From contig JAHEGE010000008.1 in assembly GCA_024639905.1 (NCBI GenBank), positions 289,099 through 353,098 of the forward strand: a stretch of DNA of 64,000 bases, given 5' to 3'. Source of the stretch: Gammaproteobacteria bacterium (GTDB lineage Bacteria > Pseudomonadota > Gammaproteobacteria > Pseudomonadales > Pseudohongiellaceae). Positions 1-8,230 of the stretch are shown here, one piece after another (position 1 is the stretch's first letter; each line of letters starts with the position of its first letter). The notes under the pieces are model-generated. The model worked only from the letters and a program-made list of their open reading frames with translations, did not search any database and was not told the DNA's origin. The position numbers were made by a program, and so were the translations under genes.

Positions 1-1
1 T

Positions 2-1048
2 ACCGGGCTGTTTTATGTGCCTGGCAGCTTCACCCCTACAGACGAGGTGGTGGAGCTGTCGAAGGTCGCCGCAAGCTATGGCGGTATTTACATCTCCCAT
101 ATGCGGGAAGAGGCGAATCAACTGCTCGATTCGGTTAACGAAACCATCGCGATCGGGGAAAAGGCCGGCATTCCCGTGCAGATAACCCACCATAAGGTTA
201 TCGGAGTTCAGAACTGGGGCGCAGCGCGTGAGAGCTTGAGCTTAGTCGATGCGGCCCGCGCTCGCGGCATCGACGTGACGATCGATCAGTATCCCTACAC
301 CGCCTCGCAAACTAGCATTAATGCGCTGATTCCCCAGTGGGCGCAGGAAGGCGGACGTGCTGCGATGTTGGCGCGCATTGCCAGTGCGGAGACTCGGGGC
401 GCGGTTAAGGCTGCGATTGTCGACAAGATTCTTTTCGACCGTGGCGGCGGCGATGCGAAAAATGTCTCGATCTCGCGCAGCCCCAACGACCGCTCTATTG
501 AGGGTAAAAATCTAGCGGAGATCACCCGCGAACGCGGATTCGAGCCTACACCCGAGAACGCAGCCGAAACGGCGATGGATATTGTTGGCATTGGACAGGT
601 GAGCGCGGTCTACCACGCGATTGGGCCGCAGGACGTTGACCTCATTATGCAGCACCCGGCGGCGGCGATCGGGTCGGATGGGCCTGTGGGCGTATTCGGC
701 GAAGGCGCGCCGCATCCCCGCCAGTACGGCACCTTCGCGCGAGTGCTGGGTCACTATGTGCGCGAGCGCAACCTCATAAGCCTTGAAAATGCCGTTCGCA
801 AGATGACAAGCCTGACCGCCCAGAGACTCAGCATCCGCGACCGCGGCCTCTTAGTCGAGGGCTACTATGCCGACATTGCGGTCTTCAACCCCGACACAAT
901 CACCGATAAAGCCACCTTCGATCAGCCCCATCAATATGCCGAGGGCGTCGACACTGTCCTCGTCAACGGCATCGTCGTCGTCGCCGATGGCCAACACACC
1001 GGCGCTCGCCCCGGCCGCGTCCTCCGCGGCCCCGGCCACGCCCCCTAA
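2..1048 (+). CDS. N-acyl-D-amino-acid deacylase (D-aminoacylase family), 5' end outside window
   Basis: C-terminal ~350 residues of a metal-dependent amidohydrolase. The frame is open from base 2, and the first residues (GLFYVPGSFTP) already belong to the conserved core, so the start codon lies upstream of the window; the GTG at 17 is only an internal valine. The segment YISHMREE, the pair HH in QITHHK, and a late IGSDGP segment supply metal- and substrate-binding positions typical of D-aminoacylase/dihydroorotase-like enzymes. The C-terminus (GYYADIAVFNPDTI, VLVNGIVVV) is the usual composite beta-sandwich. Known members hydrolyse N-acyl-D-amino acids to D-amino acid and carboxylate; the exact substrate here is unknown. 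The stop lies 1 bp before a palindromic element. A more distant family member is at 15677-17188. Confidence 0.85.
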   Translation, partial: TGLFYVPGSFTPTDEVVELSKVAASYGGIYISHMREEANQLLDSVNETIAIGEKAGIPVQITHHKVIGVQNWGAARESLSLVDAARARGIDVTIDQYPYTASQTSINALIPQWAQEGGRAAMLARIASAETRGAVKAAIVDKILFDRGGGDAKNVSISRSPNDRSIEGKNLAEITRERGFEPTPENAAETAMDIVGIGQVSAVYHAIGPQDVDLIMQHPAAAIGSDGPVGVFGEGAPHPRQYGTFARVLGHYVRERNLISLENAVRKMTSLTAQRLSIRDRGLLVEGYYADIAVFNPDTITDKATFDQPHQYAEGVDTVLVNGIVVVADGQHTGARPGRVLRGPGHAP

Positions 1049-1049
1049 A

Positions 1050-1127
1050 CCGGGGTCAGGTCTTTCCTCGATGCAGCTTACTGCATAAATCGCTAACGAA
1101 TGCATCGTTGAAAGACCTGACCCCGGG
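1050..1127. repeat. Palindromic element, A type
   Basis: Inverted repeat with arms GGGGTCAGGTCTTTC and GAAAGACCTGACCCC and a 75-bp core between the outer GGG triplets. It begins 1 bp after the stop codon of the upstream deacylase. The centre has diverged and, unlike most A-type copies, has a TAA in the otherwise open frame. Confidence 0.9.
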
Positions 1128-1279
1128 TTTGAACTCGGTGGTGAAAACGGCTAACTTGGTGGTCAATCTGGCTAATCACTAGATTGAATATATCGTAACT
1201 AATTGATTTTTATCGGGTAATTTCCTGGCACGGTATTCGCAAGTACTTCTCTGTCACAGCACACTTTAGGAGAAGCACC

Positions 1280-1561
1280 GTGAGAATACTGTCTACCCTC
1301 GGCCTACTTGGTATCACCCTGGTTGGCCTCATCATCGCCATCCCCATTTTGTCGGTGGCATTCTCGCTATTCGGCGCGCTAGTGATCTTCCTTATCTGGG
1401 TCGCACCTTTTTGGATTATCGCCACCTCACGCGTCACCACCGGCTTTGAGAAAATCGCCTGGCTTATCGCGATGGTGTTTCTGTCTTGGTTTGCGTGGGT
1501 GTTCTATTTCTTCCTCGCGCCGCTAAAACAGCGCGACGACTATTACGACTACTCGCGTTAA
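1280..1561 (+). CDS. Small membrane protein of unknown function
   Basis: A 93-residue, very hydrophobic protein. Residues about 5-55 form two closely spaced membrane segments, a third spans about 58-80, and the tail is short, charged and tyrosine-rich (KQRDDYYDYSR). The GTG start is preceded by TAGGAGAAG at good spacing. The segment from IIATSRVTTGFEKIAWL to FYFFLAPLKQR loosely resembles the PLDc_N-type small membrane domain found in bacterial phospholipase-D-like and orphan membrane proteins; that assignment is from memory and weak. It stands alone, with an element-containing gap before it and an ABC exporter operon 165 bp after it. No function can be assigned. Confidence 0.65.
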   Translation: MRILSTLGLLGITLVGLIIAIPILSVAFSLFGALVIFLIWVAPFWIIATSRVTTGFEKIAWLIAMVFLSWFAWVFYFFLAPLKQRDDYYDYSR

Positions 1562-1726
1562 TCACCCCATGCCCAGCCTGCTCGCCCTGCAGGCTGGCGC
1601 TTTTCGGCAGAACCCTCATTTGTCTGCCAGTGCCCCGCGGCCACGCATGCTGTGCCGCGGGGCATTATTCTCTTGCGCCTAACCGCCATATTCTCTAGCC
1701 TGCTATTAATCAGACAAGGAATTCCC

Positions 1727-2491
1727 GTGGCGATTATCGAAGTCGATTCTCTTACCAAGCGCTACCCTCTACCCAACAAAAAATCCGAGGCATTTCTTGC
1801 GGTGAACGCGATCTCTTTGCGCATCGAAGAAGGCGAAATTTACGGCATCCTTGGTCCCAATGGCGCTGGCAAGACCACCACGCTCGAGATGCTCGAGGGC
1901 CTGACCGATATCGATTCCGGCATTGCACTTATCGACGGCATCGACGTACAGGAAAACCCCTACGCGGTTAAACAACGAATCGGCGTGCAACTTCAAGCCA
2001 ATGAGTATTTCGACGGCGTCTCGCTCGTGGAATTACTCACGCTTTTTGCCGCGCTTTATGACCGGCATGTGGATCCACTCGCCCTGCTCGACCGTGTCAA
2101 TCTTCGCGACAAAGCCAACGCCAAACCTACTCAGCTTTCGGGCGGGCAACAACAGCGATTCTCCATCGCCTGCGCGCTCGTCAACGATCCCAAAGTTTTG
2201 TTCCTGGACGAGCCAACAACGGGGCTAGACCCGCAGGCAAAACACAACCTGTGGGCGCTTATACGCGAACTTAATAATGGCGGAATGACTATCGTTCTGA
2301 CAACGCACAACATGGAAGAAGCAGAAACACTGTGCAACCGCATCGCCATTATGGACCACGGCAGCCTAGTCGCTGAGGACACGCCACAGGCGCTTATACT
2401 CAAGCATGCGCCCGAACCACCGTCAGCACCTATACACGGCGATATCGAAGACGTATTCCTCGCCCTCACCGGTCACGGGCTGCGCGACTAG
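1727..2491 (+). CDS. ABC transporter ATP-binding protein (ABC-2 exporter type)
   Basis: Cytoplasmic ATPase subunit of an ABC exporter. Walker A GPNGAGKT is at about residues 43-50, the Q-loop near 90, the signature LSGGQ at about 137-141, Walker B LFLDEP at about 158-163, and the switch histidine sits in TTHNMEE. The GTG at 1727 is chosen because ACAAGGA lies 8 bp upstream and the protein then begins just before the conserved IIEVDSLTKRY strand; an ATG at 1652 would add 25 atypical residues. The permease gene follows after 16 bp, so the two form one operon. The family (DrrA/CcmA-like) exports drugs, lipids or polysaccharides; the substrate here cannot be told. Confidence 0.92.
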   Translation: MAIIEVDSLTKRYPLPNKKSEAFLAVNAISLRIEEGEIYGILGPNGAGKTTTLEMLEGLTDIDSGIALIDGIDVQENPYAVKQRIGVQLQANEYFDGVSLVELLTLFAALYDRHVDPLALLDRVNLRDKANAKPTQLSGGQQQRFSIACALVNDPKVLFLDEPTTGLDPQAKHNLWALIRELNNGGMTIVLTTHNMEEAETLCNRIAIMDHGSLVAEDTPQALILKHAPEPPSAPIHGDIEDVFLALTGHGLRD

Positions 2492-2507
2492 GCGCAAAGG
2501 ACTTCTT

Positions 2508-3599
2508 ATGCTGAGTACACTTCAACTGCATCTTGCCCGCGTTTTTCTGAAGATATTCTTACGCGATCGGCAGTCACTTTTCTTCAGCTTATTCTTCCCA
2601 GCAATTTTCATGACCGTCTTCGGTTTCGCCAACAATAATGAGGCTGATAGTGTACGCCTCGCCGTCGCGAACAACGCCGGCAGTCCCGTCGCTGGGCGCT
2701 TTATCGACGCACTGGAATCAGATGAGCTGTTCGACGTCAGCCTAGGTGACGAGGAAAAACTACGAAGCGGATTGCTGGGAGGCGAGTATTCATTGCTGAT
2801 CGTCCTGCCCGCGGCTTTCAATAACGCCGCCGCGGGAGCCGAGCTAACCCTCGTCGTCGATGCCGCTCAGGTTCGCGAACTCGGCCTCATCATGCCAGTT
2901 CTAGAGCAAAAATTACTAGCAATAGAGCACGAGCTCCGCGGCACTACGCCGCTGTTTACTTTGACCCTAGAAGACGTAAAAGCGCGCTCACAAAGCTATT
3001 TAGCCTTTTTATTACCTGGACTCATGGCCTTCACCCTCATGCAGCTCAGCATCGCTGGCAGCGGCTTTAACATTGTGGAATATCGCCGTAAGGGCATATT
3101 GAAACGCCTTTTCGTGACGCCTATTAAACCGAGCGACTTTATCACCGCCATCGTGCTCGCGCGTTTGATCATCGTACTTGTGCAGTTGACCGTGCTTCTG
3201 CTTTATGCCGTGTTTGTCCTCAACATCTCTCTTGTGGGCAGTTACTCGGCGTTCTACTTTATTATCTTGCTAGCCACGCTCATCTTCCTCTGCTTAGGAT
3301 TCTGCCTAGGCAGCATCGCCAAGACCCAGCAAGCGATCATGGCCATCGGGAACCTGGTTATCTTTCCCCAGATGTTCTTGTCGGGAGTTTTCTACCCTAT
3401 CGAGTCAATGCCAGCCCTACTGCAGCCGCTTGCACGCGTTTTACCACTGAGTTCAGTGGCGAGTGCCATGCGGGAAATTGCCAATAATGGCGCGACGTTG
3501 CTAGAAATTCTACCGAGTCTTATAGGCATAGCTGTCTGGCTTATCCTCGCATTCGTCCTCGCCACCCGACTCTTCGTGTGGAAAGAGGTTGCCCATTAG
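2508..3599 (+). CDS. ABC-2 type transporter permease
   Basis: Membrane subunit partnering the ATPase encoded 16 bp upstream. One membrane segment lies near the N-terminus (FFSLFFPAIFMTVFGFA), followed by a large extracytoplasmic domain of about 150 residues, then five to six membrane segments from about residue 165 to the end. This is the layout of ABC2_membrane_3/YhfG-type permeases. The start is ATG 2508, with AAAGGA 7 bp upstream; a longer frame opening at 2406 overlaps the ATPase gene and lacks a ribosome site. The last residues (LFVWKEVAH) place the C-terminus in the cytoplasm. The substrate is unknown. Confidence 0.9.
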   Translation: MLSTLQLHLARVFLKIFLRDRQSLFFSLFFPAIFMTVFGFANNNEADSVRLAVANNAGSPVAGRFIDALESDELFDVSLGDEEKLRSGLLGGEYSLLIVLPAAFNNAAAGAELTLVVDAAQVRELGLIMPVLEQKLLAIEHELRGTTPLFTLTLEDVKARSQSYLAFLLPGLMAFTLMQLSIAGSGFNIVEYRRKGILKRLFVTPIKPSDFITAIVLARLIIVLVQLTVLLLYAVFVLNISLVGSYSAFYFIILLATLIFLCLGFCLGSIAKTQQAIMAIGNLVIFPQMFLSGVFYPIESMPALLQPLARVLPLSSVASAMREIANNGATLLEILPSLIGIAVWLILAFVLATRLFVWKEVAH

Positions 3600-3687
3600 G
3601 CGCCCCTTAGCAGTCTTGCGTCGCTCACACAATTGCGACAAACTCGAAGCCTACTGTCACCCGCAACCGCGGCATTAGGAGTACGAT

Positions 3688-4173
3688 ATGATTAAGAAAG
3701 CCCTCGTCGTCGGCGCTACCGCCGCCCTGCTCAGCACAAGCCTGCTTTCAACGGCAAGCGCACAGGACGCGCCCACACCTGAACAACAAGCTGCCGCTGC
3801 AGCCGATACGCGTCAGTCCGTGTTTAAGCTCCTACGCTTTTATCTCACGCCGCTGGTCGGCATGGCACGCGGAGCACCATTCGATGCGGAGATGGCGGAG
3901 AAGAACGGCCGCCGCATCGCCGCCCTTGCACCTTCTATCCCAGATTTGTTTATGCATGACACACGCGGCTTCGACATCGATACCGAAGCGCTAGATGTCA
4001 TTTGGGAAGACAAAGCGGAGTTTGAGAACAAGGCGATGGCATTGATGAACAACGCCAATGCGTTCGCCGATCAAGCGGCAACCGGCGATCGTGGTGCCAC
4101 ACTTGGCGCATTCCGCGCGCTTGGCGGTTCTTGCGGCGATTGTCACGATGCGTTCCGCGTCGATAACGACTAG
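3688..4173 (+). CDS. Cytochrome c' (class II c-type cytochrome)
   Basis: A 161-residue exported haem protein. Residues 1-25 form a signal peptide ending ASA-QD. The single haem motif CGDCH is at residues 149-153, near the C-terminus, as expected for the four-helix-bundle class II cytochromes (cytochrome c'/c-556). Helical segments with the spacing of that fold precede it. Known members bind NO/CO or act in periplasmic electron transfer. The start ATG has AGGAG 9 bp upstream. The gene converges with a diheme cytochrome gene 15 bp away, so both may belong to the same periplasmic redox function, which is inference. Confidence 0.88.
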   Translation: MIKKALVVGATAALLSTSLLSTASAQDAPTPEQQAAAAADTRQSVFKLLRFYLTPLVGMARGAPFDAEMAEKNGRRIAALAPSIPDLFMHDTRGFDIDTEALDVIWEDKAEFENKAMALMNNANAFADQAATGDRGATLGAFRALGGSCGDCHDAFRVDND

Positions 4174-4188
4174 AACTGTCTTAATAAA

Positions 4189-5085
4189 TCAGCGCGTAAA
4201 AAACGCAGCGAGTGCGAGTCTGTCAGCATCGGTAAGTCGCGACGTATTGTGATCAATCACGTCACTCATATCGCCGCCGACAAACTCGCCATCAGCTTTT
4301 ATTCCTAACAACAAAAAAAGATCGAAATTGTCTCGCGTCCACTCGGCTAATGCCTCACGGTCAATCGCCTCGATCTTCTCCTCTCCTAACTGTGCACCAG
4401 CAAACTCTCGCGACAGTTGCGACACCCCCAGACTCGTTCGCGGCGTGTGACATTCGCCGCAGTGACCAAGACTGCGTGCCAAATACGCACCGCGCGCAAT
4501 AAACTCTTCGTCGTTGCTCTCCGTATCACTACTAGGCACCGAGCCTTGCGTCCAATCTGCCAACGCATTCCACCCTATAAGCGCAACACGATTGAGCCAC
4601 CAGGGCGTCTCGTGCTCCGGAACACGCTGCGTAATGGGCTCCAATGACAGCAGATAAGCACCGATATCTAATACGTCAGCGTCGCTTAGCCCTGCATAAG
4701 AGCGATAAGGAAAAGCCGGATAATACAGGCTGCCCTCGGGTGATCGACCATGCTGTAAAGCGAGCAGAAAATCCTGCGCGCTCCACCCGCCTATTCCCGT
4801 CTCGGTGTCAGGCGTGATATTCGGCGCATAGAAAGTGCCAAAATCGGTCGCTAGCGCGTGTCCACCGCTGAGCTGTGACTCATCGCGGTTGCCCTGAGCA
4901 TCCACCGCGAGATGACAGCTCACACAACCGCCTGCATTCACAAGGTACTCGCCGCGAGCGATTGCCGCGGGCGACGTTGGCAACTTCGCCGATTGGTTAA
5001 CCGAAGGCGAGAAAAATATCAGCGCCGCGCCGAATACTATTAGCGAAATAGTCATTCCGAATAAGAGCGTCCTGCGCTTTGCCAT
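4189..5085 (-). CDS. Membrane-anchored diheme cytochrome c
   Basis: A 298-residue protein with an N-terminal membrane anchor at about residues 7-26 and two class I haem-binding motifs: CVSCH at 54-58 and CGECH at 209-213. Each is followed by a methionine-containing half typical of c-type domains (segment FYAPNITPDTETGIGGWS in the first). This two-domain architecture is that of the cytochrome subunit of membrane dehydrogenases (alcohol, aldehyde and gluconate dehydrogenases) and of related electron acceptors. The gene is 10 bp downstream of an OYE-family flavoprotein gene on the same strand and is probably cotranscribed with it. No dehydrogenase subunit is encoded next to it. Confidence 0.88.
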   Translation of the reverse strand: MAKRRTLLFGMTISLIVFGAALIFFSPSVNQSAKLPTSPAAIARGEYLVNAGGCVSCHLAVDAQGNRDESQLSGGHALATDFGTFYAPNITPDTETGIGGWSAQDFLLALQHGRSPEGSLYYPAFPYRSYAGLSDADVLDIGAYLLSLEPITQRVPEHETPWWLNRVALIGWNALADWTQGSVPSSDTESNDEEFIARGAYLARSLGHCGECHTPRTSLGVSQLSREFAGAQLGEEKIEAIDREALAEWTRDNFDLFLLLGIKADGEFVGGDMSDVIDHNTSRLTDADRLALAAFFTR

Positions 5086-5095
5086 AAGCTTTCTC

Positions 5096-6190
5096 TTAGA
5101 TTAACTGCCCGAGCATTTCCTGATTGTAAGTAACCAGCTCTTCGAATTTACCCGCGCGCACCTTGGTAACCCAATCAGGATTCGCGATAAGCGCACGGCC
5201 TACAGCGATGATGTCGAATTCATCTGCTTCCATACGCGTGATCAAATCGTCGATGCCTGCCACCTCGGCTTCGCCGCCGCGGTATGTGGCGATGAATTCT
5301 TCCGTGAGTCCAACACTACCAACGCTGATAGTTGGCTTGCCAGTAATTTTCTTTACCCAGCCAGCGAGGTTAAGCGGCGAGCCGTCGAATTCGGGCTCCC
5401 AGAATCTGCGCGTGCTGCAGTGGAAAATATCCACGCCCGCGTCGGAAAGCGGATTCACAAACTGCTCGAGTTCTTCAAGCGTTGGCGCGAGACGCGCGGT
5501 AAAATCCTGCTGCTTCCACTGAGAAAAACGCAGGATAATGGGGAAGTCGTCGCCGATTTCGGCACGGATGCTCTGCACGATGTCGGTGGCGAATCGTGTT
5601 CGCTTTACTAGCGAACCACCAAACTGGTCTTCACGCTCGTTCGTGCCTTCCCAGAAAAAATTGTCGATAAGATAGCCGTGCGCGCCGTGCAGCTCTAGCG
5701 TATCGAAACCGAGATCTACGGTATCTTTCGCCGCCTGTGTAAACGCGCGAATCAACTCATCGACTTCGGCATTAGTCAGCGCTTCGTATACTTTCTTGCC
5801 GGGTCCAACCAAACCCGATGGTGTGGCCGTGGGGTACTCGGGATGCGGCCCCTCACCCGGACGACGCATGCCGCCTTGATGCCATAGCTGCGGGGCAATT
5901 TTGCCGCCGGCAGCATGCACCGCCTCGACAATCTTGTGCCAGCCATCTAGCGACTTGCCGTGAAAGCCAGGAATCCGCACCTCATTAGAGGCAGCCTTGT
6001 GATCGACCGTCGTGCCCTCGGTAATAATCAGACCCACGTCATGTTCGGCGCGGCGCTTGTAGTACTGCAAAACGTTGTCATCAGGAATGCCGTCTGGCGA
6101 AAACTGACGAGTCATTGGCGCCATCGCTACGCGGTTTTTCAAGCTGAGTTTAGGGCTTTCGAACGGGGTAAATAGGATATTGGGATTCAT
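5096..6190 (-). CDS. NADH:flavin oxidoreductase, Old Yellow Enzyme family
   Basis: A 364-residue FMN-dependent TIM-barrel oxidoreductase without a signal peptide. The family landmarks are all present: APMTR at residues 24-28, QLWHQGG near 101-107, HGAHGYL at 168-174 (substrate- and flavin-binding His pair), NEREDQFGGS near 184-193, and the C-terminal FMN phosphate segment DIIAVGRALIANPDW. Members reduce activated alkenes, nitro compounds or morphinone-like substrates with NAD(P)H. The gene heads a two-gene operon with the diheme cytochrome (10-bp gap), an unusual partnership. The start ATG is at 6190. The upstream gap contains a cluster of palindromic elements. Confidence 0.92.
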   Translation of the reverse strand: MNPNILFTPFESPKLSLKNRVAMAPMTRQFSPDGIPDDNVLQYYKRRAEHDVGLIITEGTTVDHKAASNEVRIPGFHGKSLDGWHKIVEAVHAAGGKIAPQLWHQGGMRRPGEGPHPEYPTATPSGLVGPGKKVYEALTNAEVDELIRAFTQAAKDTVDLGFDTLELHGAHGYLIDNFFWEGTNEREDQFGGSLVKRTRFATDIVQSIRAEIGDDFPIILRFSQWKQQDFTARLAPTLEELEQFVNPLSDAGVDIFHCSTRRFWEPEFDGSPLNLAGWVKKITGKPTISVGSVGLTEEFIATYRGGEAEVAGIDDLITRMEADEFDIIAVGRALIANPDWVTKVRAGKFEELVTYNQEMLGQLI

Positions 6191-6261
6191 GCAGCGGTCT
6201 CTCGTTTCTACAAAGGTTATTCAGGTGGACTCATTCTAGAGCCATGCTCCGGCGAGAGCTA

Positions 6262-6399
6262 GGGGTCAGGTCTTTTGTTTATGCACCGAAGGTGCATGAA
6301 TGAAAGACCTGACCCCGGGATTTGGCCAAATATGCATCGATGAAAGACCTGACCCCGGGGTTTGGCCAAACGTGCATCGATGAAAGACCTGACCCCGGG
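6262..6399. repeat. Compound palindromic element: B type plus two tandem 40-bp half units
   Basis: The B-type hairpin at 6262-6319 has arms GGGGTCAGGTCTTT and AAAGACCTGACCCC and an inner stem TGCACC-GAA-GGTGCA. It is followed by two tandem 40-bp units at 6320-6359 and 6360-6399. Each unit ends in GAAAGACCTGACCCCGGG and begins with a 12-bp perfect palindrome, ATTTGGCCAAAT in one and GTTTGGCCAAAC in the other. The next base pairs give the TAA stop of the minus-strand phosphatase gene. Confidence 0.9.
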
Positions 6400-6400
6400 T

Positions 6401-7228
6401 TTAACGCTCGGAATCTATGCCGATCGCTGCATTGCGGAGGATTTCCCGATTCGCGTCACTCGCCGACGGCTCGGACTCACCGAAAATCGCGCGAATCCAG
6501 TGCCCGTCCGTAGGATTAGGAAATACAATATAGTCGCTGCCGAACTTCGCCGCGTCCTCATGCATCAGTGCCTCGCGCTCGGCTACGTCCGTCACATAGT
6601 AGCGTCTCGCGAAATCGTTGAGGTTATCGCCAAGCGACGCAACCACATTGAAGTCGGTCCGGATCTGCGCTTGCACCGCTTCCTTGTTCGATGTCTCGCG
6701 CAGCACGCGCAAATTTTCGGCGCGAGCCGATGCGAATCCGGCCGCACGCAAATTGCCTAAGGCGAGCTCGAATGTCGCGTCTCCCTGATCTCGGTTAGTC
6801 ACGAAGAACACCTCAACGCCGTTCGCCTCGCAGAAGGCGACGAAGGCCAGCGCGCCAGGGCTGGCGACGAATTCGTTGCGCGGCACCCACGCATCCCATG
6901 TCGCATCGTCAAAAAAGTCCTGCCCGTCTGCAATGAGTTGGCCCCAATAGGCACCAGACAACAACACCGTCTCGTCGACGTCTGTGATAACGGCGAGCGT
7001 GCGGTTGTCGTTGGGTGATCGATCGGCGAGCGCCTGTTCAATGCGCAGCCGCGCGAGCGCGAAGCCCTGGTAATACAGCGCGCGGTATTCCGCCGCCGTT
7101 TGTCGCCACGCGATGGCGTAGAGCAGCGGATTTTTTAGCGTCTCAGCGTTTGGCGCTGTCGCCGCCTGACCGGAGGCTTGCGCGGCGGCTAGCATTAGTA
7201 GGGCCGCCACTGTTATTTTTCGAAACAT
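6401..7228 (-). CDS. Exported HAD acid phosphatase / 5'-nucleotidase, e(P4)-like
   Basis: A 275-residue exported HAD-superfamily (subclass IIIB) phosphatase. Signal peptide at residues 1-22. Motif I DVDETVLL has the nucleophile Asp at about 83 and the acid/base Asp at 85. Motif II is in FFVTNRDQ, the motif III lysine in SNKEA, and motif IV in LGDNLNDF. These match lipoprotein e(P4)/class C acid phosphatases, which dephosphorylate nucleotides in the periplasm. No lipobox cysteine is visible, so it may be soluble. Start ATG 7228 is preferred to the TTG at 7246 because it gives a standard signal peptide. It diverges from an exported SurE-like nucleotidase, suggesting a shared role in phosphate or nucleoside scavenging. 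Confidence 0.85.
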   Translation of the reverse strand: MFRKITVAALLMLAAAQASGQAATAPNAETLKNPLLYAIAWRQTAAEYRALYYQGFALARLRIEQALADRSPNDNRTLAVITDVDETVLLSGAYWGQLIADGQDFFDDATWDAWVPRNEFVASPGALAFVAFCEANGVEVFFVTNRDQGDATFELALGNLRAAGFASARAENLRVLRETSNKEAVQAQIRTDFNVVASLGDNLNDFARRYYVTDVAEREALMHEDAAKFGSDYIVFPNPTDGHWIRAIFGESEPSASDANREILRNAAIGIDSER

Positions 7229-7361
7229 AGTCCCAATCACCCTCAACTCTCTCCTCGATTTCCGCTGGGTTGCTGCTCTGCTCAGGTGGTCATAATACGC
7301 ACTTATAGTCTATATTGCCCTTTTCGTGCGCGACGGCGCAGCATACCTAAAGGACTACTCT

Positions 7362-8204
7362 ATGCCCATTTCAGCCCGCCACCTAGCCAATGGCACCCTC
7401 GCCTGCGCCCTATTTCTTGTTAGCAGCTTCGCTGCAGCGGCAGAGACTTACCGCATCCTCGTCTCTAACGACGACGGCGTGAACTCACCGCTCATTCGCG
7501 CGCTCAGCGAAGGGTTATCTTCGCTGCCCAATGTGGAGATCGTGGTCTCGGCACCGGACGAGAATAAATCAGGCAGCAGCCAGTCTACGGACGGCGGCGC
7601 GCGAGTGGTGCGTAGCGTTCTGGTAGACGGCGAATTGTTTGGCTATTCCGTCAATGGCCGCCCGGCCGACGCAGTGCGCTTCGGGCTTATGCACCTCGGC
7701 AAAAACGATCCTTTCGACCTCGTCGTGTCAGGCATTAACATGGGGGCTAACGTCGGCGACGTGTCGCATCTTTCGGGCACCGTTGGCGCCGCAATGGAGG
7801 CGATTATGCAAGGCGTGCCAGCGATTGCCGTGTCGCAGGACACCTCAGGCGTCGATACCGCGGTTACCGTCAACCTCACGCGCCAACTTGTCGCCAAGTA
7901 CATCGCAGACGGCGCGCCGCAAGGCGTCGTGGTATCGCTTAACGTGCCCGGTGGCGAGCTCAAAGGCGTGGCCGTTCGGCCTATGGGCGAGGCCTACATC
8001 ACAAGCTCGCCTTTTACACAGACGAACCAAATCGGTGACATGAGCACCTACGAGACAAGCTATGTGAGGCAGACGGCGGTCGATCCCGCGAGCGACACCT
8101 TCGCCTACCAAAATGGCTACGCAACGCTAACCCCGCTTAAGTTCGACTGGACCGCGCACGAAATGATTAAGCAGGTTGAGAGCTGGGGCATTACGCTAGA
8201 TTAA
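7362..8204 (+). CDS. SurE-family 5'/3'-nucleotidase with signal peptide
   Basis: A 280-residue SurE-fold phosphatase. The catalytic N-terminus ILVSNDDGV (metal-binding Asp pair at about 37-38), the segment APDENKSGSSQS, and the loop SGINMGANVGDVSHLSGTVGAA are the conserved active-site pieces of SurE. Canonical SurE is cytoplasmic; this one carries a clear signal peptide (residues 1-28, ending AAAAE) and so should act in the periplasm. Start ATG 7362 has AAAGGA 7 bp upstream. It is divergent from the e(P4)-like phosphatase and is followed 26 bp later by an SRPBCC-fold gene on the same strand. It lacks the pcm/nlpD context of cytoplasmic surE. Confidence 0.87.
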   Translation: MPISARHLANGTLACALFLVSSFAAAAETYRILVSNDDGVNSPLIRALSEGLSSLPNVEIVVSAPDENKSGSSQSTDGGARVVRSVLVDGELFGYSVNGRPADAVRFGLMHLGKNDPFDLVVSGINMGANVGDVSHLSGTVGAAMEAIMQGVPAIAVSQDTSGVDTAVTVNLTRQLVAKYIADGAPQGVVVSLNVPGGELKGVAVRPMGEAYITSSPFTQTNQIGDMSTYETSYVRQTAVDPASDTFAYQNGYATLTPLKFDWTAHEMIKQVESWGITLD

Positions 8205-8230
8205 GCGGCTATAAAAAGATTGGGGAACCC

